From positions 1 through 64,000 of the forward strand of contig JBKQMB010000005.1 of NCBI GenBank assembly GCA_052326605.1: a stretch of DNA of 64,000 bases, read 5' to 3'. Under the pieces are notes generated by a model. That model ran no database searches, was not told where the DNA came from, and saw nothing but the letters and a program-made list of their open reading frames with translations. The stretch comes from Bog-756 sp052326605. Its GTDB lineage: Bacteria; Actinomycetota; Acidimicrobiia; Acidimicrobiales; RAAP-2. Below are positions 53,614-60,379 of the stretch, in pieces (position 1 is the first letter of the stretch; every line of letters begins with the position of its first letter). The position numbers were made by a program, and so were the translations under genes.

Positions 53614-54423
53614 ATGACACCGACGCTGTCGAAGGGGTCATCCGGCCTGGTGCCCGTGGGCCGGGCCCCGTTGGTGGGCGACGTTGCCGAGTTCGACGAG
53701 CAGCGCGGGCTCGGATCGATCGAGTACGGACCCGGGCAGGTGATCCCCTTCCACTGCACCGCCATCACCGATGGCACCAGGCGCATCGAGGCCGGCGCCG
53801 TTGTCTCCTTCCGGATCGCCGCCGGACGGCTCGGCCGCCTGGAGGCCCGCTCGGTCCGGCCGCTGCCGGGCGTGGTGGCCCCGGGCTCGACGCTCGCCCC
53901 CGGACAGGTCGGCCGGTGGGAAGCCGCTGCCGCTGCCGCTGCCGCTGCCGGTGCCGGTGCGGGAGAGGGGGAGGGGGAGCGCTCCGCCTCCGGTCACGGA
54001 TCGCACCACGTCGCTCAGCCGGGGGCCGTGTCGGTTTCGACCGGACCCGAGTCGGCCGTGTCGGAGGCGGCCGTGTGGGCCGTGTCGGTTTCGACCGGAC
54101 CCGAGTCGGCCGTGTCGGAGCCGGTCGTTTCGGCAGTGGCCGAGCCGCCGGCCTGGCCCGTGGACTCGACCGATGTCACTCCGCCCTCGGGGATTCCGCC
54201 GGTGGAGCCGGACTCACCTCCGGTGACGGTCGGCCCGTCGGTTGCGGACTCGGCGCCGGCCCCTCCGACCGGAGTGTCGGAGGTTCCCCCTGAGGAGCCC
54301 ACCGAGGAGTCGCCGCATCCCGACTTCTGGTCGTTGAATCCCAGGCCGCCGTCAGGGCCCCCACCGACCTGGGTCACCCCGGTCACCCGGCGCGAGCCCC
54401 CGTCGCCGTCCGATTCCGGCTGA
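53614..54423 (+). CDS. Cold-shock-domain-like protein with long disordered tail
   Basis: A 269-residue protein. Residues about 20-88 resemble a cold-shock (OB) domain: GDVAEFDEQRGLGSIEYG, then PFHCTAITDGTRRIEAG and RLGRLEARSVRPLPG, but the usual aromatic RNA-binding motifs are changed. Then come an Ala run (WEAAAAAAAAAG), a GAGEGEGE stretch and a long Pro/Ser/Glu-rich tail with a duplicated VSVSTGPESAVSE segment. ATG 53614 has GAGGAG six bases upstream. Its last 409 bases run antisense to the end of the MFS gene on the other strand. Confidence 0.72.
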   Translation: MTPTLSKGSSGLVPVGRAPLVGDVAEFDEQRGLGSIEYGPGQVIPFHCTAITDGTRRIEAGAVVSFRIAAGRLGRLEARSVRPLPGVVAPGSTLAPGQVGRWEAAAAAAAAAGAGAGEGEGERSASGHGSHHVAQPGAVSVSTGPESAVSEAAVWAVSVSTGPESAVSEPVVSAVAEPPAWPVDSTDVTPPSGIPPVEPDSPPVTVGPSVADSAPAPPTGVSEVPPEEPTEESPHPDFWSLNPRPPSGPPPTWVTPVTRREPPSPSDSG

Positions 54424-56072
54424 GCCTCCTCATCCTGGTCAGACGCGGATCCACGTGTCGTCTGCCGCCCCTCCGGGAGGGCCGGCAACGCGACCGATGA
54501 TGCGTCCTCGTCGTCCGCATAGGGATTGCCCAAGACGTTCCGGGCCATGTCGATGACCACGGCGCTGTCGGCATCCTCCTTGGTGACCACGCCCAACAAG
54601 GGAGCGGCCAGCAGTCCGGTAACGATCCCGGTTTCCGCCATCGACTCGGCCTGGACGATGCTCCACTCCCACAGCTTCTTCACCATGTCGGGGCTCGAGG
54701 CCTGCTTCGGGGGGACCTTGAGCCAGCAGTTGACCGTGGCGTGGGCCAGCCCCGTGGCCGCAGGGAAGAGCCAGATCAGCCGGTAATTGCCGGTCGAGTC
54801 GATGACGATCGCCGCGATGTAGGCAAGGACCACGCTGCAGAGGTTGAACGGGGACAACAGGACGCCGAGCCGCTCGCCGAGGCCGCCCGCCCGGGGCAGC
54901 AGCTGCAGCAGCAAGGGAGCCATCACGATGATGTAGGCGCCGACGAACGGCGCCCCGATGTAGCTCAGGACCACGGCCTGCCAGATGTGGGTGTCGAAGT
55001 ACTGCACACCGGCGAGCACCGCACCGACCAGCGGTGCGCCGACCGCCAGCTGCATCGGGGACAGCTTCCGGCTGAGTGGCACCCCGAGGGCGATGCCGAT
55101 CAGGAAGACCGGCAGCCCGGTGGCCAGCCCGGCGATGGTCTGGGCACTGGCACCCGCGTGCAGGATCCGCTGGAAGAAGAGGATGGCGACGTAGGCGGTG
55201 GATCCGACCCCGGACCAGAACAGCAGCGAACCGGCGACCAGGACCTTGGCGTTGGGCCCGGAGAGGATGTCCCGCAACTCGTCGAGTGTCGGCCGGGCCC
55301 GCTCCTTGCGATCGGCCTCCGCTCCGAACGAGGCGGCCGGTGCCTCGCGGACCAGGAGCAGCACCGCGACGCCCACCGCCACCATGATCACCGCCGCCAC
55401 CTGGAAGGGAAGGTTCCAGGTGGCGGGATCGGCCTGCTTCCAGGAGGCGATGACCGTGCCCTTGATGGTCAGGCTGGCCAACGTGCCGAGCACGGTCGTC
55501 AGGAGCAGGGCTTTGATCCACCGGCTCCTTCCGAACACCTCGGGTACAACGGCCACGTTGGTCAGGGTGAAGACGGACGCCGCCTGACTTGCGATGAGGA
55601 TCATCAGCACCAGGAGCCAATAGCCGCTGACCACGGTGAACATCCACGTGGCGATGCCCATCACCATGAGGCTCCCGGCCATGTAGGGCGTACGGCGGCC
55701 CACCCTGCTGCGGGTCCGGTCGCTCAGCCTGCCGGCCACCGGATAGGTGATCCAGCTGAGCAGCCGGTCTGCGGTGAGGGCGAAGGTGACCGCCAATGCG
55801 CCCGACGCCCGCTGCTGCACGTAGAGGGTGATCAGGACCCCGGAGATGGCCAGATTGGCCCGGGGGCCCACCAGTCCGATCGACAGGCCGATGAAGCTGC
55901 GCACCCGGGAGGTGTCGATGCCCCCGGTGCCTTTGGTGCCTTTGGCGCCTTTGGCGCCGTCAGAACCGGGGGACGGATCGGACATCGGGCCGTCCAGGTG
56001 CCCGGAGGAGGGTGAGGGCTCGTGCGGTGGACCGGGGACCGGCCCCTGCCCGTCGTCGGTCGCCCCGGTCAC
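54015..56072 (-). CDS. GPH-type MFS sugar/cation symporter-like transporter
   Basis: A 685-residue membrane protein with about 12 hydrophobic segments (about 60-500). The loop RLSDRTRSRVGRRTPYMAGS is the signature of the GPH (MelB-like) glycoside-cation symporter group. The N terminus is Gly/Lys/Pro-rich and a long disordered acidic Ser/Gly/Thr tail (about 520-685) is unusual for the family; its end overlaps antisense with the cold-shock-domain gene. GTG 56072 overlaps the upstream DUF1844-like stop (GTGA). The substrate is unknown. Confidence 0.85.
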   Translation of the reverse strand: MTGATDDGQGPVPGPPHEPSPSSGHLDGPMSDPSPGSDGAKGAKGTKGTGGIDTSRVRSFIGLSIGLVGPRANLAISGVLITLYVQQRASGALAVTFALTADRLLSWITYPVAGRLSDRTRSRVGRRTPYMAGSLMVMGIATWMFTVVSGYWLLVLMILIASQAASVFTLTNVAVVPEVFGRSRWIKALLLTTVLGTLASLTIKGTVIASWKQADPATWNLPFQVAAVIMVAVGVAVLLLVREAPAASFGAEADRKERARPTLDELRDILSGPNAKVLVAGSLLFWSGVGSTAYVAILFFQRILHAGASAQTIAGLATGLPVFLIGIALGVPLSRKLSPMQLAVGAPLVGAVLAGVQYFDTHIWQAVVLSYIGAPFVGAYIIVMAPLLLQLLPRAGGLGERLGVLLSPFNLCSVVLAYIAAIVIDSTGNYRLIWLFPAATGLAHATVNCWLKVPPKQASSPDMVKKLWEWSIVQAESMAETGIVTGLLAAPLLGVVTKEDADSAVVIDMARNVLGNPYADDEDASSVALPALPEGRQTTRGSASDQDEEAQPESDGDGGSRRVTGVTQVGGGPDGGLGFNDQKSGCGDSSVGSSGGTSDTPVGGAGAESATDGPTVTGGESGSTGGIPEGGVTSVESTGQAGGSATAETTGSDTADSGPVETDTAHTAASDTADSGPVETDTAPG
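54023..54120. repeat. 44-bp direct repeat, 54-bp period, coding on both strands
   Basis: Two exact 44-bp copies (54023-54066 and 54077-54120) start 54 bp apart, a multiple of three, so the repeat keeps frame on both strands: VSVSTGPESAVSE in the plus-strand protein and SDTADSGPVETDT in the minus-strand protein. Confidence 0.85.
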
Positions 56073-56557
56073 CCCTCGGCGTCGGTCCCGGACGGAGCGT
56101 CGGGCTGGGCCGGCGTCCCACCGTTGGCACCGGCCGACGAGGCGGCCTCGGCCCCTGCCCGCTGCGCGCCGTCGATCTGCACATAGGCCAGGCGCAATTG
56201 GCTCAGACCGTCCTTCAGCTGCCCCTCGGTCTCGCCGAGCCGGCCCTCGAGGCCGTCGACCAGGCAGCCCAGAGCGTCGATGGCCAGGCGGGCCTGGTCG
56301 AGCAGGGGGGGCAGCTGGGAGAGGTAGACCGCGGCCAGCTCGAAGAGCCCGTAGCAGTGATTGGCCACCACGATCTCGACCGGGGAATTGGCCAGCTCGG
56401 CCCGCATGGCCTCGACCTCAGCGGCCAGGCCATCCTCGTTCATGCCCGGCGGGAGATCGCTTCCGTCGCCGCGGTGGCCGGCGGGTGGCCCACCGCCGGC
56501 TTCCGTGGAGGGTCGTCCGACCGGTCGTTCGCCATCAGGTGTCCATAGTGAGCTCAC
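56069..56557 (-). CDS. DUF1844-like protein
   Basis: A 162-residue soluble protein. The C-terminal half VEIVVANHCYGLFELAAVYL, DQARLAIDALGCLVDGLEG, and ETEGQLKDGLSQLRLAYVQI matches the helical DUF1844 pattern, a family often found next to infC, as here. GTG 56557 (VSSLWTPDGERPVGR) is preferred over ATG 56443, because TAGGAT lies seven bases upstream and the segment looks conserved. It is coupled to the MFS gene by GTGA. Function unknown. Confidence 0.75.
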   Translation of the reverse strand: MSSLWTPDGERPVGRPSTEAGGGPPAGHRGDGSDLPPGMNEDGLAAEVEAMRAELANSPVEIVVANHCYGLFELAAVYLSQLPPLLDQARLAIDALGCLVDGLEGRLGETEGQLKDGLSQLRLAYVQIDGAQRAGAEAASSAGANGGTPAQPDAPSGTDAEG

Positions 56558-56576
56558 GACTGGTATCCTAAAGCAA
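56558..56576. promoter_or_regulatory. Overlapping divergent -10 boxes for infC and DUF1844-like gene
   Basis: TATCCT (56564-56569) on the plus strand and TAGGAT (56570-56565 on the minus strand) overlap almost completely. The minus-strand box is seven bases from GTG 56557 (leaderless); the plus-strand box would start an infC mRNA near 56577 with a leader of about 180 nt. Confidence 0.5.
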
Positions 56577-56758
56577 CTGAAAGACGAGGAAGCGGGGTAT
56601 CGCGGTTTGAAACCCCCACCCGGCCACGACCGAGCATCGTGCGTGCGTCGGGTCAATTGGATCGGTTGCCGACGCCAGTCGTGGGAACCGGTGGTGGCTC
56701 CGCTCCTTATTCGTCGGCCACGGGAGGTCCGTGACCCGAAGACAGGGAGTGAAGTCGA
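56577..56758 (+). promoter_or_regulatory. Structured leader of the infC-rpmI-rplT operon
   Basis: About 180 nt without a gene. GCGTCGG (56643-56649) pairs with CCGACGC (56667-56673), and CACGG (56719-56723) with CCGTG (56729-56733). AGGGAG at 56744-56749 serves the ATA start. In other bacteria infC leaders are bound by L20 or regulated by IF3; this is only inferred here. Confidence 0.45.
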
Positions 56759-57580
56759 ATAGCAGCCACCATCACCACAAACGAGCCTCGCATCAACGAC
56801 CGTATCCGCGCCCGTGAAGTGCGCCTGGTCGATCCCGACGGAGAGCAGCTTGGCATCAAGCCGCTTCCCGAGGCGTTGGCTATTGCCCGCGAGCTCGATC
56901 TCGATCTCGTCGAGGTCGCACCGGGCGCCAACCCGCCGGTCTGCCGCATCATGGACTACGGGAAATTCAAGTTCGATGCAGCCCAGCGGGCCAAGGAGTC
57001 GAGGCGCAAGGCGGTCCACGTAGGGATCAAGGAGATGAAGTACCGGCCGAAGATCGGCCCGGGCGACTTCGACACCAAGACCCGACAGGTTGCCAAGTTC
57101 CTCGAGGAGGGCCACAAGGTCAAGATCACCATCATGTTCCGCGGGCGTGAGGTGTTCCATCCCGAGCTGGGCAAGAAGATCCTCGATCGGATCGCCGAGC
57201 AGATGGACGGCATGGGGAAGTCCGAGGCCGTCCCCCGGCTCGACGGCCGGAACATGGTGATGGTGCTGGCACCGGACAAGAGGGCCAAGCAGTCGGCTGC
57301 ATCCAAGGGTCCCGTGCACGAGGGGGCAGGTGTCAACGGCTCTGGCCCGAAGGGCGGGTCGGCCGAGGTGACAACGGCCACGGATACAGCACCGACGGTT
57401 CCGGCGGCGACCGGACCGGCAGTGACGGTCCAGACAGAGACGGATCAACCAGCAACAGTCCAACCAGCGGCGGCCAGCACGGGCACCGACGACACCACAC
57501 CGGCCGGGCCGGCTGGCGCCGAGCCAGATGCGGCGGCGGGCCAGGGCCCGGCGGACGAGCAGAGCCAAGGAGAGGGATAG
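56759..57580 (+). CDS. infC: Translation initiation factor IF-3, apparent ATA start
   Basis: IF-3 prevents subunit joining and checks the start codon. The conserved N terminus EPRINDRIRAREVRLVDPDGEQLG is in frame from 56783, but between the in-frame stop TGA 56750 and GTG 56819 there is no ATG, GTG or TTG. ATA 56759 lies nine bases after AGGGAG and gives IAATITTNEPRIND..., so it is the likely start, analogous to the AUU of E. coli infC that lets IF-3 repress itself. The C-terminal domain (KITIMFRGREVFHPELGKKI) is complete and followed by about 90 Ala/Thr/Pro-rich residues. Total 273 residues. Confidence 0.9.
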   Translation: MAATITTNEPRINDRIRAREVRLVDPDGEQLGIKPLPEALAIARELDLDLVEVAPGANPPVCRIMDYGKFKFDAAQRAKESRRKAVHVGIKEMKYRPKIGPGDFDTKTRQVAKFLEEGHKVKITIMFRGREVFHPELGKKILDRIAEQMDGMGKSEAVPRLDGRNMVMVLAPDKRAKQSAASKGPVHEGAGVNGSGPKGGSAEVTTATDTAPTVPAATGPAVTVQTETDQPATVQPAAASTGTDDTTPAGPAGAEPDAAAGQGPADEQSQGEG

Positions 57581-57584
57581 CACC

Positions 57585-57779
57585 ATGCCGAAGATGAAAA
57601 CCGACAGCGGGGCCCGCAAGCGGGTAAAGGTGACCGGATCGGGCCGACTGCGGCGTCGCCAGGCGTTTCGGTCCCATCTCCTCGAGCACAAGTCGAGTGA
57701 GCGCAAGCGCCGCCTCGGTCGGGAGACGGACTTTTCGCCAGGCGACGCCCGCCAGATCAAGCGGATGCTCGGTAGGTAG
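57585..57779 (+). CDS. rpmI: 50S ribosomal protein L35
   Basis: A 64-residue basic ribosomal protein: MPKMKTDSGARKRVKVTGSG, then RRRQAFRSHLLEHKSSERKR and a C-terminal RQIKRMLGR. ATG 57585 follows AAGGAGAGGG. It is four bases after infC and separated from rplT by a 220-nt structured gap. Confidence 0.97.
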   Translation: MPKMKTDSGARKRVKVTGSGRLRRRQAFRSHLLEHKSSERKRRLGRETDFSPGDARQIKRMLGR

Positions 57780-57999
57780 TACCCGAGGCGTGCACCACCG
57801 GTGACCGCCGCTCCCTCACGGGTCGGCTGCGACCCGCTGGCCGCGGCCGCCTGCGTCCGGTCGCCGCTCCTGCGGTGAGGAGCGGGGTGGTGAGGTCCCC
57901 GGCCGCACCGCTGTCCCACCCAGTCGAGCGCATCCGGATCCGATCCGGCCGGCGCTCTCCACCAGTTCGATCAGGCCCCATACGAAAAGGAGTTGTCCC
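57780..57999 (+). promoter_or_regulatory. Structured rpmI-rplT intercistronic region
   Basis: No gene is seen in this 220-nt gap. CCGCTCCT (57864-57871) and AGGAGCGG (57878-57885) form a perfect eight-base-pair stem with a six-base loop; CCGGATC-C-GATCCGG (57934-57948) is a perfect palindrome. AAGGAG just before 58000 is the rplT ribosome site. The hairpin could be an attenuator or an L20 binding site; no U-run follows. Confidence 0.45.
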
Positions 58000-58386
58000 A
58001 TGGCCCGAGTCAAGGGCGCAGTACACGCCAAGAAGCACCATCGCGCCATTCTCGAGCAGGCACAGGGTTACTACGGCAACAAGAGCCGTTCGTTCCGCGC
58101 TGCCAACGAGCAGGTCATGCACTCGATGCAGTACGCCTACCGGGACCGCCGTGCCCGTAAGGGTGACTTCCGCCAGCTCTGGATCCAGCGGATCAACGCG
58201 GCGGCCCGCCTCAACGGGACGAGCTACAGCCGGTTCATCGCCGGTCTTCACCGTGCCGAGGTCGAGGTCGACCGCAAGGTGCTGGCCGACCTGGCAGTGA
58301 CCGAGCCGGATGCCTTCGCGTCGCTGGTCAGGGTGGCCAACGAGGCTCTCGCCGGCGCCCATTCAAGCGCCGAGGCCGGTTCCTGA
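58000..58386 (+). CDS. rplT: 50S ribosomal protein L20
   Basis: A 128-residue L20, an early assembly protein that in other bacteria represses its own operon. ARVKGAVHAKKHHRAILEQA, GYYGNKSRSFRAANEQVMHS and RRARKGDFRQLWIQRINAA are all conserved. ATG 58000 follows AAGGAG. The last base of codon TCC and its TGA make a CTGA with the start of trmH. Confidence 0.97.
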   Translation: MARVKGAVHAKKHHRAILEQAQGYYGNKSRSFRAANEQVMHSMQYAYRDRRARKGDFRQLWIQRINAAARLNGTSYSRFIAGLHRAEVEVDRKVLADLAVTEPDAFASLVRVANEALAGAHSSAEAGS

Positions 58387-59294
58387 CCCAGGACGGGCTC
58401 TCCTTCACCCACCAACGGGTCCGCCGGGTCCGCCAGCTCCTGCGCAAGCGCAGCCTGCGCAGCGCGGAGGGCACGGTGGTGGTCGAGGGTGCTGAACTGC
58501 TGTCGGTCGCCCTGGGGGCCGGCGCACCGGTCGAATCGGTGTACCTGGCGCCCGAGGGGCGGTCCAATGCTGCGGTTGCCGACGTGGTGGATCGGGCGTT
58601 CACCCGCGGTGCGCGGGTGTTCGACCTGGCCCCCGGGGTCATGGAGCGGATCGCCGACACCGTCACCCCGCAACCGCTCCTGGCCGTCGTCGGCTTCGTG
58701 CCGGCCGTCCTCGAGAATGTCCGTGACTGCTCGACGCTCCTCGTCTGCGTCGACGTACGCGACCCAGGCAATGCCGGGACAATGATCCGTACCGCCGATG
58801 CGGCCGGGGTCGACGCGGTGGTGTGCTGCGACGGCACTGTCGATCCCACCAACCCGAAGAGCATCCGCGCGTCGGCCGGATCGCTCTTCCACCTTCCGGT
58901 GGTGGCCGGGGGAGAGGCCGGGGTGGTGCTCCGGGTGCTGCGGGAGTGGGGATTCACGACCGTGGGTACGGTCGTGCGGGGTGGCGTCGACTACGCGGTA
59001 TTCGATTGGAACCGGCGGGTGGCGATGGTCTTCGGCAACGAAGCCTCGGGGCTGGGCGACAGTGTGGCCGGTGGGCTCGATGCGGCCGTTTCGATTCCGA
59101 TGGCCGGGCGCGCCGAATCGCTCAATGTGAGCGTGTCGGCAGCGGTGCTCTGCTTCGAGGCGCTGCGCCGGCGCCGCGCCGGTGGTGACGCGAGTCCCGA
59201 GGTGGCGGGCGATGGCATTCCGCGTTCTACGATGCCCGGCATGGAAGCAGCCCCGACGGGTCCAACCGAACGGAACGGGGAGGGCTCCCCGTGA
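58383..59294 (+). CDS. TrmH/SpoU-family RNA 2'-O-methyltransferase, apparent CTG start
   Basis: A SPOUT methyltransferase acting on rRNA or tRNA (TsnR-like position after rplT). The substrate-binding N domain begins HQRVRRVRQLLRKRSLRS, EGTVVVEGAELLSVAL; the knot has DVRDPGNAGTMIRTADAAG, MVFGNEASGL and SIPMAGRAESLNVSVSAAV. The first ATG/GTG in frame is GTG 58476, which would cut off the conserved HxRVRxL segment. CTG 58383, overlapping the rplT stop (CTGA), restores it and gives 303 residues. GTGA overlap with pheS. Confidence 0.9.
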   Translation: MTQDGLSFTHQRVRRVRQLLRKRSLRSAEGTVVVEGAELLSVALGAGAPVESVYLAPEGRSNAAVADVVDRAFTRGARVFDLAPGVMERIADTVTPQPLLAVVGFVPAVLENVRDCSTLLVCVDVRDPGNAGTMIRTADAAGVDAVVCCDGTVDPTNPKSIRASAGSLFHLPVVAGGEAGVVLRVLREWGFTTVGTVVRGGVDYAVFDWNRRVAMVFGNEASGLGDSVAGGLDAAVSIPMAGRAESLNVSVSAAVLCFEALRRRRAGGDASPEVAGDGIPRSTMPGMEAAPTGPTERNGEGSP

Positions 59295-60355
59295 GCGACG
59301 CCCTCGACATCGACGCCATGGTCCTCGAGGCCAGGTCCTCCATCGAGGCTGCGCAGACGACCGAGGATATCCGCCGGGTCACGGCCAGGGTGTCCGGGAA
59401 GAAGTCGCCGTTGGCCGAGGCCCATCGCTCCCTCGGAGGGCTCGATCCCGGGGCCCGAAAGGAGCTGGGCCGCCGCCTGCACGAGGCCCGGAGCACCATC
59501 GAAGTTCTGGTCGAGCGGCGGCGCACGGAGATCTCCTTCGAGGAGCTCTCCCGGGAGATGGCCCATTCCCGGATCGACCTCACCGAGTTCATCCCCGGTT
59601 TGATCGCCGCACCACCGGCCCGGGGCCACCTCCATCTGGTGTCCCAGACCCGCGACGAGCTCGAGGACGTGTTCGTGGGCATGGGCTTCGAGGTGGCCGA
59701 GGGCCCTGAGATCGAAACCGACTGGTTCAACTTCGGCGCTCTCAACATACCCCCGGCCCATCCGGCCCGTGGGATGTGGGACACCTTCTATCTCAACCTG
59801 GGCGAACCGGAGACCGCACTGCTCCGTACCCACACCTCCCCGGTCCAGATCCACCTGATGGAACAGGCTGTGGTCGACGGCGGCCTCCCCATCCACGCGG
59901 TGATGCCCGGTCGTTGTTACCGCAGGGACACCCCCGACGCCCGGCACCTCCCGGTGTTCCATCAGATCGAGGGACTGGTGGTGGACAAGGACGTCACCTT
60001 CTCGGACCTGGCCGGAACCATCGAGGTGTTCACCTCCGCCTACTTCGGGCCTGACATCCACTCGCGTCTGCGGCCGGCCTACTTCCCGTTCACCGAACCG
60101 TCGGCCGAGTTCGAGGTCACCTGCACCATCTGTCACGGCGAGGGGTGCCGGACCTGTTCGATGACCGGATGGATCGAGCTCGGCGGCTGCGGAATGGTCG
60201 ATCCGGCGGTTTTCGAGGCGGTCGGCATCGACGGCGACGAGTGGACCGGGTTCGCCTTCGGATTCGGGATCGACCGGTGTGCGCAGATGCGCCACCAGAT
60301 CGCCGACATGCGCGCCCTGATCGAGAACGACATCCGTTTCCTCCGCCAGTTCTGA
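59291..60355 (+). CDS. pheS: Phenylalanyl-tRNA synthetase alpha subunit
   Basis: A 354-residue class II catalytic subunit. After an N-terminal coiled coil come HLHLVSQTRDELEDVFVGMG, PARGMWDTFYL, LLRTHTSPVQIHLM and, near the end, GFAFGFGIDRCAQMRHQI (motif 3). GTG 59291 overlaps the trmH stop. pheT follows 24 bp later. Confidence 0.96.
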   Translation: MSDALDIDAMVLEARSSIEAAQTTEDIRRVTARVSGKKSPLAEAHRSLGGLDPGARKELGRRLHEARSTIEVLVERRRTEISFEELSREMAHSRIDLTEFIPGLIAAPPARGHLHLVSQTRDELEDVFVGMGFEVAEGPEIETDWFNFGALNIPPAHPARGMWDTFYLNLGEPETALLRTHTSPVQIHLMEQAVVDGGLPIHAVMPGRCYRRDTPDARHLPVFHQIEGLVVDKDVTFSDLAGTIEVFTSAYFGPDIHSRLRPAYFPFTEPSAEFEVTCTICHGEGCRTCSMTGWIELGGCGMVDPAVFEAVGIDGDEWTGFAFGFGIDRCAQMRHQIADMRALIENDIRFLRQF

Positions 60356-60379
60356 TGCGCGGATTCTGAGAGGACAGCT

